A stretch of 64,000 bases of DNA from CAVQUE01 sp046290435 (GCA_046290435.1 JBKAGO010000047.1:19568-83567), one strand, 5' to 3'; numbered from the stretch's first letter, positions 35,411 to 44,664 are shown. Notes: generated by a model not told the origin, from the letters alone. A program made the numbers and translations.

Positions 35411-36382
35411 ATGACCAAGCCGTTCCGATTCGGGTATCAGGCCTTCGCACCCGAGAGCGCCGCGCAGTGGCGCGACATGGCCCGCAAGGCCGAGGACCAT
35501 GGGTACTCGGCGTTCCACCTCGCCGACCACTACCTCGGCGAGGGCACCGCCTACACCGAGGCCGCCCACCCACCCCAGAGCGTGGCGGCGGTGCCGGCCA
35601 TGGTCGCCGCCGCCGCCGTCACCGAGACCATCAAGATCGGCTGCCGGGTCTTCTGCTGCGATTACCACAACCCCGTGGTGCTCGCGAAGGAGATGGCCAC
35701 CATCGACCTGATGTCCGACGGCCGCCTCGAGGCCGGCTTCGGCGCCGGCTGGATCGCCAGCGAGTACCAGGCGATGAACGTCCCGATGGACCGACCCGGC
35801 ATCCGCATCGCGCGCATGGCCGAGTACATCGAGTTCTCCAAGGCGTTCTTCGCCGGCGGCCAGATGGACTACGACGGCACCTACGTCAAGGCCTCCGGGT
35901 TCGAGGCGCTGCCGGTGTCGCCCCAGCCGGGCGGCCCGAAGATCATGGTCGGCGGCGGCTCGCCGAAGGTGCTCGGCATCGCCGGCGCGATGGCCGACAT
36001 CGTGTCGCTCAACTTCGACAACTCGGCCGGCAAGATCGGCGAGCACGGCCTCGCCAGCTCCACCGCCGAGCGCACGCTCCAGAAGCTGGGCTGGGTCCGC
36101 GACGGTGCAGGTGACCGTTTCGACGACCTCGAGATCGAGATCGCCGCCTACTTCACCGCCGTCACCGACCACACCGAGGCGACGGTGGCCGGCATGGCCC
36201 AGGCGATGGGCATGACGCCCGAGACCATGGCGGCCCATCCCCACGCGCTCATCGGGTCCGTCGACCAGATCTGCGAGGGGCTCATCGAGCGCCGCGAGAA
36301 GTACGGCATCTCCTACGTCACGGTGGGAGCCACGCAGCTGAACGATTTCGCACCGGTCGTGGCGAAGCTCGCAGGGACCTGA
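35411..36382 (+). CDS. LLM class F420-dependent oxidoreductase
   Basis: A 323-residue luciferase-like oxidoreductase. It contains FRFGYQAFAPESAAQWRDMARKAEDHGYSAFHLADHYLGEG, IKIGCRVFCCDYHNPVVLAKEMATIDLMSDGRLEAGFGAGWIASEY, and KIMVGGGSPKVLGIAG. The DHY block and FGAGW motif are typical of an actinobacterial F420-linked group. Divergent from the sulfide:quinone oxidoreductase; substrate unknown. The ATG at 35411 is the only start close to the conserved N-terminus. Confidence 0.85.
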   Translation: MTKPFRFGYQAFAPESAAQWRDMARKAEDHGYSAFHLADHYLGEGTAYTEAAHPPQSVAAVPAMVAAAAVTETIKIGCRVFCCDYHNPVVLAKEMATIDLMSDGRLEAGFGAGWIASEYQAMNVPMDRPGIRIARMAEYIEFSKAFFAGGQMDYDGTYVKASGFEALPVSPQPGGPKIMVGGGSPKVLGIAGAMADIVSLNFDNSAGKIGEHGLASSTAERTLQKLGWVRDGAGDRFDDLEIEIAAYFTAVTDHTEATVAGMAQAMGMTPETMAAHPHALIGSVDQICEGLIERREKYGISYVTVGATQLNDFAPVVAKLAGT

Positions 36383-36429
36383 CCCAGGGTCCGAGCCGCT
36401 GCGACCATCCATGCCAGGGGGGGCAAGCG

Positions 36430-37644
36430 ATGGCAACAGTCAAGGAACGTGTCGCAGCGAGGCGGGCTGCCAAGGCGCGTCCGCACATCCCGCAACGCGT
36501 CGAGGAACTGACGCCCGAGTGGTTCAGCGAGACCCTCGGGCCCAACCACGGCGGCGCCAAGGTGGTGTCGGTCGAGACCTCCGAGATCGGTGCCGGCATC
36601 GGCTTCGTCGGCGAGCTCCAGCGCTGCCGACTGGTCTGGGACTCCCCGGCCGATCACCTCCCCGCATCGGTCGTGGTGAAGGTTCCCACCGCCAACCCCA
36701 CCAACCGCGCACTCGGCGAGGGCCTCGGGGGGTACCAGCGCGAGATCGACGTCTACAGCCGCCTGGCCGACCAGCTGGGCCTGCCGATGCCGGCGTTCCA
36801 CCACGGCGTCTGCGACCCCGACCCCGCACCGTGGATCGGCACGGCGTCGCTGTGGCTGTTCGAGAAGCTCCCCATCGGCGGCGTCCAGTGGCTCACCGAC
36901 CGGTTCCTGGCGCTCGCAGAGAAGAGTAAGCGGCGGTACCTGCTGATCATCGAGGACATCGCCGACGCCCGACCGCCGTCGCAGGTGGCGGGCGGGACGC
37001 TCGACGATGCCGCGGTGGCGCTCGAGGTGCTGGCCCGTTTCCACGCCCGCAACTGGATGACCGGCGTCGCCAACCAGGTCGACAACATCTGGCCCATCGA
37101 CCGGGCCCCCAAGGTGTTCCAGGCCAGCTACCGCCGCAACCGCGACCTGTTCGTCGAGCGCTTCGGCTCGCTGGTGGGCGACGACATGATCGCCCGCATG
37201 GACGACGTGCAGGAGCGGCTGCCGGAGATGACGAGCTCGCTGACCCGGGCGCCGTACACGCTGTTGCACGGCGACTATCGCCTCGACAACATCCTCTTCC
37301 GCCCCGACGGGCAGATCGTGGTGTTGGACTACCAGCTGATGGGTGTGGGCCGTCCGGGCAGCGACGTGGCGTACTTCATCACCACCGCGCTGACGCCCGA
37401 CCATCGCGGCGCCGAGGCCGAGCTGTTGCGCCGGTACCACGAGACGCTCGTGGCGGCCGGGGTCGGCGACTACAGCCATGACGACCTCGTCGCCGACGTG
37501 ACCGTCACCAAGGAGCTGCTGGCGCATCGCATGATCGGCACCGGCGAGGTCCTCGACACGGCGCTGGCCGACGGCGACGACAGCTTCATGGACGTGATGG
37601 TCAAGCGCGTCGTCGGCTGGGTCGAGACCGCCCCCGCCGGCTGA
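36430..37644 (+). CDS. APH/ecdysteroid-kinase-like phosphotransferase
   Basis: A 404-residue kinase-fold protein with PASVVVKVPTA (ATP-binding Lys), YQREIDVYSRLA, YLLIIEDIADA, ARFHARNW, catalytic HGDYRLDNILF and VLDYQLMGVGRPGSDVAYF. The layout resembles the EcKinase-like group of small-molecule kinases found beside acyl-CoA dehydrogenases. A second, clearly related gene is at 49438. Substrate unknown, probably a hydroxylated lipid or acyl-CoA. The ATG follows a GGGGGG-rich stretch. Confidence 0.82.
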   Translation: MATVKERVAARRAAKARPHIPQRVEELTPEWFSETLGPNHGGAKVVSVETSEIGAGIGFVGELQRCRLVWDSPADHLPASVVVKVPTANPTNRALGEGLGGYQREIDVYSRLADQLGLPMPAFHHGVCDPDPAPWIGTASLWLFEKLPIGGVQWLTDRFLALAEKSKRRYLLIIEDIADARPPSQVAGGTLDDAAVALEVLARFHARNWMTGVANQVDNIWPIDRAPKVFQASYRRNRDLFVERFGSLVGDDMIARMDDVQERLPEMTSSLTRAPYTLLHGDYRLDNILFRPDGQIVVLDYQLMGVGRPGSDVAYFITTALTPDHRGAEAELLRRYHETLVAAGVGDYSHDDLVADVTVTKELLAHRMIGTGEVLDTALADGDDSFMDVMVKRVVGWVETAPAG

Positions 37645-37752
37645 CCCGGAAGCCGACCGGCGGGGCTGACCGGGCCGACCGCCTCGCCCGGCTGGCGGGC
37701 AGTGCCCGACTGCCCATGCCCCCTCGGCGATTGCGGCACGTGGGCCATCTTT

Positions 37753-37796
37753 CCGGCGCCGAAAACCGTCGCTGGAGCGACGAGTTTCGGCGCCAG
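37753..37796. repeat. family B hairpin, single copy B9
   Basis: 44 bp. The inner stem is a perfect GTCGCT/AGCGAC pair, i.e. compensated relative to B10 (GTCGCC/GGCGAC). Located between the kinase and the SnoaL-like gene. Confidence 0.92.
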
Positions 37797-37904
37797 TCCG
37801 ACTGGCCGCCCGGACGCCGCCGCCAGGGAGGCCGATGCGACCGTCGTGCCGAGCACCTACGCTCGACCCCGGCGACCGACGCCCGAACACACAGGGGGAA
37901 ACCA

Positions 37905-38321
37905 GTGGATCCGATCAGCATGCTCGTGCACACCTACGCCGATGCCGTCTGCACCCGCAACGCCGACCAGTGGGGCAGCACCTGGACCGCCGACGCCGAG
38001 TGGGACATGGGCCAGGTCAAGCTCTCCGGCCGTGACGAGATGGTCGCCACCTGGACCAAGATCATGAGCGGCTTCCCCGCCGTCGTCCATGTCGTGCACA
38101 ACGGCGGCGCCACCCTCGACGAGGCAGCCGGCACCGGCTCGGGCCGTTGGTACACCTCGGAGTTCCTGCGCATGGCCGACGGCACCACCCGCACCATGTG
38201 GGGCTTCTACGACGACGAGTACCGCAACGTCGACGGCGACTGGAAGTTCGCCAAGCGCACCCTCACCAGCCTCTACAGCGGCCCCACCGACATGAGCGGC
38301 GACTTCACCCCACCGAGCTGA
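37905..38321 (+). CDS. SnoaL-like (NTF2 fold) protein
   Basis: A 138-residue single-domain protein: VHTYADAVCTRNADQWGSTWTADAEWDMG, GRDEMVATWTKIM, then FYDDEYRNVDGDWKFAKRTLTSLY, a typical SnoaL_4 ending. Small lyase, hydratase or isomerase roles are known in the family. The GTG start at 37905 has AGGGGGAA upstream; an ATG at 37920 is the alternative. Confidence 0.75.
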   Translation: MDPISMLVHTYADAVCTRNADQWGSTWTADAEWDMGQVKLSGRDEMVATWTKIMSGFPAVVHVVHNGGATLDEAAGTGSGRWYTSEFLRMADGTTRTMWGFYDDEYRNVDGDWKFAKRTLTSLYSGPTDMSGDFTPPS

Positions 38322-38407
38322 CGAACTTGGGTCCGACCCCTGGTGCTGCGTCGCTGAGGGACCGAAGGCCCTGAGACCATCGGGCTCGCGTCACTAGCGT
38401 GGGCTGC

Positions 38408-39358
38408 ATGGACTCGCCCGTGCGGTGTCAGAACCTGGTCAAGACGTTCGGGGCGACGCGGGCGCTCGACGGGCTCGACCTCGAGGTCGCCGCGGGCGAG
38501 GTCCACGGGTTCCTCGGGCCGAACGGCGCCGGCAAGAGCGTCACGATGCGGATCGTGCTGGGGCTGCTGCGCCAGGACTCGGGCACCGCGACCCTGTTCG
38601 GTGGCGACCCGTGGCGTGACGCCGTCGCGCTGCACCGCCGCATCGCCTACGTCCCCGGCGACACCAACCTGTGGCCCACCCTGACCGGCGGCGAGATCAT
38701 CGACCTGCTGGGCGACCTGCGCGGTGGTCTCGACGGTCGCCGCCGCGCCGAGCTGATCGAGCGCTTCGATCTCGACCCCACCAAGAAGGCTCGTTCCTAC
38801 TCCAAGGGCAACCGTCAGAAGGTCGCCCTGGTCGCTGCACTGGCATCGGATGCCGAGCTGTTGATCCTCGACGAGCCCACTGCAGGCCTCGACCCGATCA
38901 TGGAGTCCGTCTTCCAGGCTTGTGTCCGTGAGGCGCTCGGGCGGGGGGCCACCGTGTTCTTGTCGAGCCACATCCTCGCCGAGGTCGAACAGCTCTGCGA
39001 CCGGGTGACCATCATCCGCAAGGGCAGAGCCGTCGAGTCCGGGACGCTGTCGGACCTGCGTGTCCTCACCCGCACCACGGTGTCGGTCGAGGTCGCCGGC
39101 GACGCCGACACCATCGCCGACCTGCCGGGGGTGGTCGATCTCGGCCACGACGACGGCCGGGTCACCTTCGAGGTCGAGCACGCCCACATCGGCGACGTCA
39201 TGGCACACCTCAGCGAACTCGGGATCGTGGCGCTCGAAGCCCGGCCGCCGACGCTCGAGGCGCTGTTCCTGCGCCACTACGCCGACGAGCTCGACGCCAA
39301 CGGCCCCGCCCATGGCAACGGCCCCACCGACGACAACGGGAACGGTCGGCAGTCGTGA
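38408..39358 (+). CDS. ABC transporter ATP-binding protein (drug or polyketide exporter type)
   Basis: A 316-residue ATPase: Walker A GPNGAGKS near residue 38, the signature YSKGNRQKVALVAAL (a YSKGN variant of LSGGQ), Walker B LLILDEPTAGLDP and the switch SSHILAEVEQLCDR. The YSKGN form and C-terminal regulatory extension are common in actinobacterial DrrA/exporter ATPases. The C-terminus is a Gly/Asn/Asp-rich tail. It pairs with the permease gene 88 bp downstream, after palindrome D. A GTG nine bases upstream is an alternative start. Confidence 0.85.
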   Translation: MDSPVRCQNLVKTFGATRALDGLDLEVAAGEVHGFLGPNGAGKSVTMRIVLGLLRQDSGTATLFGGDPWRDAVALHRRIAYVPGDTNLWPTLTGGEIIDLLGDLRGGLDGRRRAELIERFDLDPTKKARSYSKGNRQKVALVAALASDAELLILDEPTAGLDPIMESVFQACVREALGRGATVFLSSHILAEVEQLCDRVTIIRKGRAVESGTLSDLRVLTRTTVSVEVAGDADTIADLPGVVDLGHDDGRVTFEVEHAHIGDVMAHLSELGIVALEARPPTLEALFLRHYADELDANGPAHGNGPTDDNGNGRQS

Positions 39359-39383
39359 CCTGGCCGGCGATCCCCACCGACGA

Positions 39384-39429
39384 TTGTGACGGGTTTGCAC
39401 GGTCCCTGGGGCGTGCAAACCCGTCACAA
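39384..39429. repeat. palindrome D, 17-bp perfect arms
   Basis: TTGTGACGGGTTTGCAC, a 12-base centre and the exact reverse complement. It lies between the ABC ATPase and permease genes; no T tract follows. A fourth palindrome type, seen once in the window. Confidence 0.8.
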
Positions 39430-39446
39430 ACGTCCATCGCGAGCCC

Positions 39447-41162
39447 ATGTCCGTCCGGAGACCACGTGTCCACGCCATGACGACGACCAGCATCCCGGCG
39501 CGGCCAGCCGCCCGAACCGACACCGACACCGACACCGACGACCCAGCGGCTGCGCCTCGCCACCGTGCGACCACGTCGCTGACGGGGCTCTGGCGGCTCG
39601 TCCGGCTCGTCCTGCGTCGTGACCGTGTCCGGCTGCCGCTGTGGATCGTCGGGCTCACCGCCTTGATGGTCGTGTCGGCCGACCAGATCCTGTCGCTGTA
39701 CGAGACCCCCCAGCAGATCCGGAACTACGTCGACTCCGTCGGCGACAACCCGGCACTCGTCGTGTTCGCCGGGCCCGGCTACGGCTTCGACGACCCGAAC
39801 ATCGGCGTCATCCTGGTCAACGAGACCAGCGCATGGATGGCGCTCGCATCGGCGCTGATGAGTGTCTTCGTGGTCAACCGCCACACCCGCGCCGAAGAGG
39901 ACGACGAGCGCGCCGACCTCGTCCGGTCGTCGGTGGTGGGCCGTCACGCGCCGATCACCGCCGCCCTGGTCGTCGCCGTCGTGGCGAACCTGGTCGTCGC
40001 CGTTGCGTCGTGCATCGCGATCGTGGCGCTGGGCTTCGCGACCGCCGGCTCCATCGCGCTCTGTGCCTCGATCGGCCTGGTCGGCATCTCGTTCGCCGCC
40101 GTGGCCGCCTGCGCCGCGCAGATCGCGCCGACCGGTCGGGCGACGCTCGGCCTCGCTGCCGGTCTCACCGGGGTGGCCTTCGTCGTGCGCGGTATCGGCG
40201 ACGTGGCCTGGACGCCGCTGGCGTGGCTCACCCCGTTCGGCTGGGGTCTCGGCGTGCGTGCCTACGCCGATGAGCGGTGGTGGACCCTGCTGGGCCTCGC
40301 GATGTTCGCGGTCGCCGCCACCGTCGCCGCCTACCAGCTGTCGGTGCGACGCGACCTCGGCAGCGGCATCGTCGCCCAACGCCCGGGTCCGCCCGAGGCG
40401 GCACCGTGGATCACCCACCCGCTCGGCCTGGCGGTGCGGCTCCAGCGCGGCGCGTTGATCGGCTGGACGGTCGCGCTGTTCGTCACGGGTGCGGTCTACG
40501 GCTCGATCGGCGAGGAGATCGAGACGCTCATCGAGGACAATCCCGACCTCGCCGAGTTCCTCGCGGCGTTGGGCGATGCCTCATTGAGCGACGCGTACCT
40601 GGCGATGTCGCTGTCGATGCTCGCCATGTTGGCGTCGGGTTTCGCCATCTCGTCGACCCTGCGGGCCCGCTCGGCCGAGACCGCAGGCCACGCAGAGCTG
40701 CTGCTGGCCACGCCCACCAGCCGATGGCGATGGGCGGCTGCGCACCTGGTCGTCGCCGTCGCAGGGTCGACAGTGATCGTCACCGCCGCCGGGCTCGGCG
40801 CGGGCCTGGCCTATGCCGGGGTCACCGGCGACGCCTCCCAGATCCCCCGTCTGATCGGCGCGGCGCTGGTGAGCCTGCCGGCGGTGCTCTTCCTGGTCGG
40901 CGTCGCGTTCGTGCTGTTCGGCTGGCTGCCCGATGCCACCGTCGCCGCGTGGGGGGTCTTCGCCGTCATCGTCGCCGTCGGGATCTTCGGCGCGGTGCTC
41001 GGGTTACCCCAGTGGCTGCTGGACCTCTCGCCGTTCGAGGCGCTGCCCGCGATGCCCGCCGAGAGCTTCTCGTGGATGCCTGTCTTGGTCGTGTCGGCCA
41101 TCGCCGGCGGCCTCGTCGCAGTCGGTCTCGTCGGCTTCCGCCGCCGCGATCTCGACAGCTGA
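39447..41162 (+). CDS. ABC transporter permease (polyketide antibiotic exporter type)
   Basis: A 571-residue membrane protein with about 12 hydrophobic segments in two similar halves. A soluble N-terminal stretch contains an Asp-Thr repeat (DTDTDTDD). The first half includes LPLWIVGLTALMVVSADQ, GVILVNETSAWMALASALMSVFVVNRHTRAEEDDERADLVRSSVVGRHA, characteristic of actinobacterial exporter permeases; the second half repeats the RSAETAGHAELLLATPTSRW theme. It works with the ATPase at 38408. The start is uncertain: ATGs at 39447 and 39477. Confidence 0.82.
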   Translation: MSVRRPRVHAMTTTSIPARPAARTDTDTDTDDPAAAPRHRATTSLTGLWRLVRLVLRRDRVRLPLWIVGLTALMVVSADQILSLYETPQQIRNYVDSVGDNPALVVFAGPGYGFDDPNIGVILVNETSAWMALASALMSVFVVNRHTRAEEDDERADLVRSSVVGRHAPITAALVVAVVANLVVAVASCIAIVALGFATAGSIALCASIGLVGISFAAVAACAAQIAPTGRATLGLAAGLTGVAFVVRGIGDVAWTPLAWLTPFGWGLGVRAYADERWWTLLGLAMFAVAATVAAYQLSVRRDLGSGIVAQRPGPPEAAPWITHPLGLAVRLQRGALIGWTVALFVTGAVYGSIGEEIETLIEDNPDLAEFLAALGDASLSDAYLAMSLSMLAMLASGFAISSTLRARSAETAGHAELLLATPTSRWRWAAAHLVVAVAGSTVIVTAAGLGAGLAYAGVTGDASQIPRLIGAALVSLPAVLFLVGVAFVLFGWLPDATVAAWGVFAVIVAVGIFGAVLGLPQWLLDLSPFEALPAMPAESFSWMPVLVVSAIAGGLVAVGLVGFRRRDLDS

Positions 41163-41300
41163 CGACAGCGTCACCCTCGAGCCGAGCCGAGCTGGGCCGG
41201 CGTCGTCGAGGCGAGCGGGCGTCGGGGCCGCATCTGCGGCGCCGGTGTCCCCGAAGCGGGTAGCCGTCAGCACCGGGCAGCCGTCAGGGCCGAGCAGCCG

Positions 41301-41837
41301 TCAGAGCCAGCTGATCCGGGCAGAGGTCGCGTGCTCGTCGGGAGCCACGGCCAGTCGCCCCTCGTGGACCTCGTTCAGCAGCCAACGGGTTGCTGCGACG
41401 ATCGCCGGAGCGGCATCGCGGATGCCTTCGATGTCGGCGCCGGAAACGTCGTCGGCGCCAACGCCCGCAGCGGCCAGCACCGGACCCAGGTCACGCAGGC
41501 GTGCCTCGAGCCAGTCGAGGGGTGCCGCGCCGAGCTCGGGCACGAAGCGGCGTCCGCCCGGTTCCCAGCCCTCGAAACGCGGGTGGTGATGGGTGCGATC
41601 GAACGACCCGGGAGGACCGTCGACCGTCTCGAGCAGGTCGATCCGCCACAGGGGGTCTGCAACCGTGATCGGCCGGGCCGCGTAGATCGATCCCTCGATC
41701 TCGCCCGCAACCAGCCGGCGGAGCTCGAGCCGGACCCCTCGTTCGGCGCCCTCCTGCCCGGGCTCGGGCGCCGGGTCGACGAAGTAGAGATCGCTCAGGA
41801 CCATCGCGACCCGTTCGAACCCGAACATCTGCAGCAT
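41301..41837 (-). CDS. conserved actinobacterial hypothetical protein
   Basis: A 178-residue soluble protein: MVLSDLYFVDPAPEPGQEGAERGVRLELRRL, ARPITVADPLWRIDLLETV, then the conserved-looking DRTHHHPRFEGWEPGGRRF. The THHHPRFEGWEPG block is a plausible metal or ligand site. I recognise it only as a conserved family without known function. It is divergent from the 79-residue gene at 41949. Confidence 0.65.
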   Translation of the reverse strand: MLQMFGFERVAMVLSDLYFVDPAPEPGQEGAERGVRLELRRLVAGEIEGSIYAARPITVADPLWRIDLLETVDGPPGSFDRTHHHPRFEGWEPGGRRFVPELGAAPLDWLEARLRDLGPVLAAAGVGADDVSGADIEGIRDAAPAIVAATRWLLNEVHEGRLAVAPDEHATSARISWL

Positions 41838-41948
41838 GTCGTCACCCTACTTCGGAGCATCGGGCGCTCTCGGAAACCGACCGTCCGCTTCGGGGCTCCC
41901 GCCGGCGGTATCGTCGCTGTGTCGGCGACCGTCCGTAGTGTTCGGGCT

Positions 41949-42188
41949 GTGCATCCGAGCGACACCACCGCCGAAGCCGCCGCCGTTCAGCGGCAGGTGT
42001 TCGCGGCGATGACCGGACCGCAACGGCTGCTGGCGACCTCGGCCATGGCCGAGGAGGTTCGCGCGATCACCCTGGCGGGTCTCCGCACCCGCAACCCCGA
42101 CGCTTCCGACGACGAGATCCACCGCCAGTGGCTTCGGCTCCTCCACGGCGAGCGTCTGGCGGACGCTCGCCTGCCGAGCAGCGAATGA
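41949..42188 (+). CDS. small conserved helical protein
   Basis: A 79-residue protein: VFAAMTGPQRLLATSAMAEEVRAITLAGLRTRNPDASDDEIHRQWLRLLHGERL. Similar short helical proteins are common in many bacteria, often beside nucleotidyltransferase-like genes. Here an ATGA overlap leads into a frame of only 20 codons (42185-42247), which may be a truncated remnant of the usual partner. The GTG start at 41949 is chosen because HPSDTTAEA begins the family-like N-terminus. Function unknown. Confidence 0.6.
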   Translation: MHPSDTTAEAAAVQRQVFAAMTGPQRLLATSAMAEEVRAITLAGLRTRNPDASDDEIHRQWLRLLHGERLADARLPSSE

Positions 42189-42250
42189 GCCAGGCCGAGC
42201 TCCACGAACTCGACGAGGCGCGCGCCGGTGTCGTCGTCGGCGGCTGAGCG

Positions 42251-43447
42251 TCAGCTGGTCGAGGCGGGGACGCCGTTGGCGAACAGGGCGGGGAGGTCGG
42301 CGTCGTCGGTGTCGATGAGCGCCTCGACGAAGCGGTGGAAGCGCTGGCCGCCGCCCTCGTTGCGCCCGAACAGGAACTCGGGCTTGGCGCCGGTCTTGAC
42401 CGACCGCTGGATGCGGTTGCCGGTGTAGTAGTCCTCGTCGCGCACGACGTGTTCGAGGAACGCCATGGTGCCGGCGATGGCCTCCTGGCGTTCCTCGCTG
42501 GGCGGATCGACGGCGAGGAAGTTCTGGATGGTCACCGAGCTGTCGGCATCGGCGCCCGGGAACAGCTGGGACACCATGTACACCTTGCCGCCGGCGTCGA
42601 AGGTGGCGATGGAGATGTGCGGGAAGATCGTCACGACACCGCCGAGCAGCGCCGTGTCGGGCCATTGGTCGGCCGGGAGATCCTCGAACGCGGCGGCGCG
42701 GTCGCTGGGCGAGCTGACCATCTGGTGGGGACCCCAGGCGTCGTAGCTCGCCTTGTTGTTGAAGTCGGCGCCGAAGGTGTTCCGGTGCAGGATCGGCAGG
42801 TGGTACAGGTCGAGGTAGCCGTCGTAGGCGACCTTCCAGTTGGGGCCGGCGACGACGTTGGTGCCGACGTGGTGGCACTGGTCGAGCTTCAGCAGGCCGA
42901 GCAGTTCGTCGTAGCCCTGGAGGTGCATGTCGATGTCCATGGCGGCGCCGGGGGTGACGCACGCCCAGATGATGCCGGCGCGTTCGGCGACCGGCAGCGG
43001 GGTGAGGCCCAGGCACGACGGGTCGACGTCGCCGAAGTCGGCGCGGTCCAAGATGCCGACGAGGTCGCCGCTGCCGTCGTAGCTCCACGCGTGATAGGGG
43101 CAGGTGAAGCGGCGGGTGTTGCCGGTGCCGTCCTCCATGATGATGGCGCCGCGGTGGCTGCACATGTTGACGAACGCCCGCACGGCGCCGTCGCTGTGGC
43201 GGGTGAGCAGGATCGGCACGCCGACGGCCTCGAGGGCCTTGTAGTCGCCGGGCTCGCGCAGCTCGGCCGAGAAACCCATCACCAGCGGCAGCCGCCGGAA
43301 CACCATGTCCATCTCGCGCTGCCAGCGGTCGGGGTCGTAGTAGTTGGTCGACGGCACCCGGAAGACGTCGTCGGCCTGATCGACCGTGCCGTTGCGGTGA
43401 TGCGTCAGATTGCGCTTGGCGATCTCGACCAGTCGTTCACGAGTCAT
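42251..43447 (-). CDS. aromatic ring-hydroxylating oxygenase alpha subunit (Rieske type)
   Basis: A 398-residue oxygenase. Rieske [2Fe-2S] ligands: Cys96 and His98 (NMCSHRG) and Cys116 and His119 (TCPYHAW). The mononuclear iron site fits D213-x2-H216-x4-H221 (YLDLYHLPILHR). It would insert oxygen into an aromatic, terpenoid or steroid-like ring, with a separate ferredoxin and reductase that are not in the window. The ATG at 43447 has TGGGGGTT upstream. A 69-bp piece of its N-terminal coding region is duplicated at 45920-45988. Confidence 0.88.
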   Translation of the reverse strand: MTRERLVEIAKRNLTHHRNGTVDQADDVFRVPSTNYYDPDRWQREMDMVFRRLPLVMGFSAELREPGDYKALEAVGVPILLTRHSDGAVRAFVNMCSHRGAIIMEDGTGNTRRFTCPYHAWSYDGSGDLVGILDRADFGDVDPSCLGLTPLPVAERAGIIWACVTPGAAMDIDMHLQGYDELLGLLKLDQCHHVGTNVVAGPNWKVAYDGYLDLYHLPILHRNTFGADFNNKASYDAWGPHQMVSSPSDRAAAFEDLPADQWPDTALLGGVVTIFPHISIATFDAGGKVYMVSQLFPGADADSSVTIQNFLAVDPPSEERQEAIAGTMAFLEHVVRDEDYYTGNRIQRSVKTGAKPEFLFGRNEGGGQRFHRFVEALIDTDDADLPALFANGVPASTS

Positions 43448-43542
43448 CGGGCAACCCCCAGGTTGTGTCGGCACGACGATCGTACGCTCCCGGCTCCCCG
43501 CTCCGCTCGGCGGCGTCGCCCGGCAGCGACCTGCGCGCGCCT

Positions 43543-43914
43543 CTACACCGGCAACAGCCTCGACATCATCCGCATCCGCACGACCTCGATGCCGTCACGT
43601 ACCGCAACGGCGTCGTACCAGAGCACCTCGGTACGCGGCGTGCGCGACAACGCCACGATCGTCGCCGACACGTCGTGGACCACATAGAGATGAACGGGAC
43701 CAGCGAGCAGTTGCAGCGAGATCGCCCCGTACATCCCGACTGCCCGGCCCGCGACGCGGGGCCACAGGTCGGCCTCGACCACGGTCAGCAGGTCGACCAT
43801 GGTGAGCGGACATGCGATCGGCCCACCCCACGGCGATCTGCTGCGGTACCAGTCGAGCGGTTCGGTGATACACCCGGCGTCGAGCAGCGCGTGCTGGCGG
43901 TCCGACGACACCAT
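43543..43914 (-). CDS. MaoC/hotdog-like hypothetical protein
   Basis: A 123-residue protein with ITEPLDWYRSRSPWGGPIACPLTMVDLL, a pattern resembling the active-site helix region of MaoC-like hotdog proteins. A strand-rich C-terminus follows (HLYVVHDVSATIVALSRTPRTEVLWYDAVAVRDG). The usual catalytic Asp/His pair is not obvious, so an enzymatic role is uncertain. The start at 43914 is preferred over a longer form. Confidence 0.5.
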   Translation of the reverse strand: MVSSDRQHALLDAGCITEPLDWYRSRSPWGGPIACPLTMVDLLTVVEADLWPRVAGRAVGMYGAISLQLLAGPVHLYVVHDVSATIVALSRTPRTEVLWYDAVAVRDGIEVVRMRMMSRLLPV

Positions 43915-44032
43915 CGACGGTCGGTTTCTCCTTGGGACAGAATGTGTCACCGCCAACGCCAATTGTGGCGGCCCCCAAGACCGGCGAGTAAAGTCCCGCC
44001 AGAATCAAAGGATTGATCGAGTTTGGACTTCG

Positions 44033-44664
44033 ATGCACGGCATCTGGATGAAATCCGGGCTTCAGCCACTAAAGGAAGCACTAGCGGCTAGGTGTGAAGC
44101 TAATGGCATCACCTGGCACCAAGCCCCCCCCACCACAACCACAGAATCAGAGCAGTTGTGGTCGATACTTGCACGTTTGGTGATCTCGATGAGCTCTCCG
44201 GGCTTGCACAGACGGGCTACGCAGGCGCTGTTGCCATTGTCACCTCTCTTGACGTGAAACTGTTTCGCAAGGCGGTTGGCTTGGGTCTTGGAGTGGTACA
44301 CCTGGACACGTCGTCCGAGATGATGATTCGCGTAGCCCATGCTGCGGCCAATGGAGAGTGTCTGATTCCATGCGAAATTGCCCGAGCGATCGCCGTTGGG
44401 GAATCAACTCCCCGGGGTTCCCTAACAGCACTCGAAGTCGAACTCCTTCAGCGGCTTGCCAAGGGCCAACATATCCCTCAAGTATGCAGTGAAATGAATC
44501 ACAGCGAGCGAACGATACGTAGGCGCCTGCAGTCAGCATATGCGAAACTTGGCGTGAACAATCGGACAGAAGCCATTGTGGCTGCTGCTCACATCGGCCT
44601 CGTTGAACCTGCACAAGAGGCGTTCAAGAAACCCAAATCAATAACAGTGCAGCCGCTAGCGTGA
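44033..44664 (+). pseudogene. LuxR-type response-regulator-like gene, frame broken at a C8 tract
   Basis: The intact part, 44158-44664 (168 residues from a GTG), has a degenerate receiver half (VVVDTCTFGDLDEL, AVAIVTSLD, VVHLDTSSEMMIRVAHAAANGE) and a clear LuxR HTH (LTALEVELLQRLAKGQHIPQVCSEMNHSERTIRRRLQSAYAKLGV). The missing N-terminus appears one frame away: from the ATG at 44033, HGIWMKSGLQPLKEALAARCEANGIT lines up with the HPLFREGLRALL region of receiver domains. The switch would occur at eight Cs (44124-44131); one more C restores a single frame. The Asp pair of a true receiver is absent. GC is lower than in the surroundings. The shorter protein may still be made. Confidence 0.6.
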
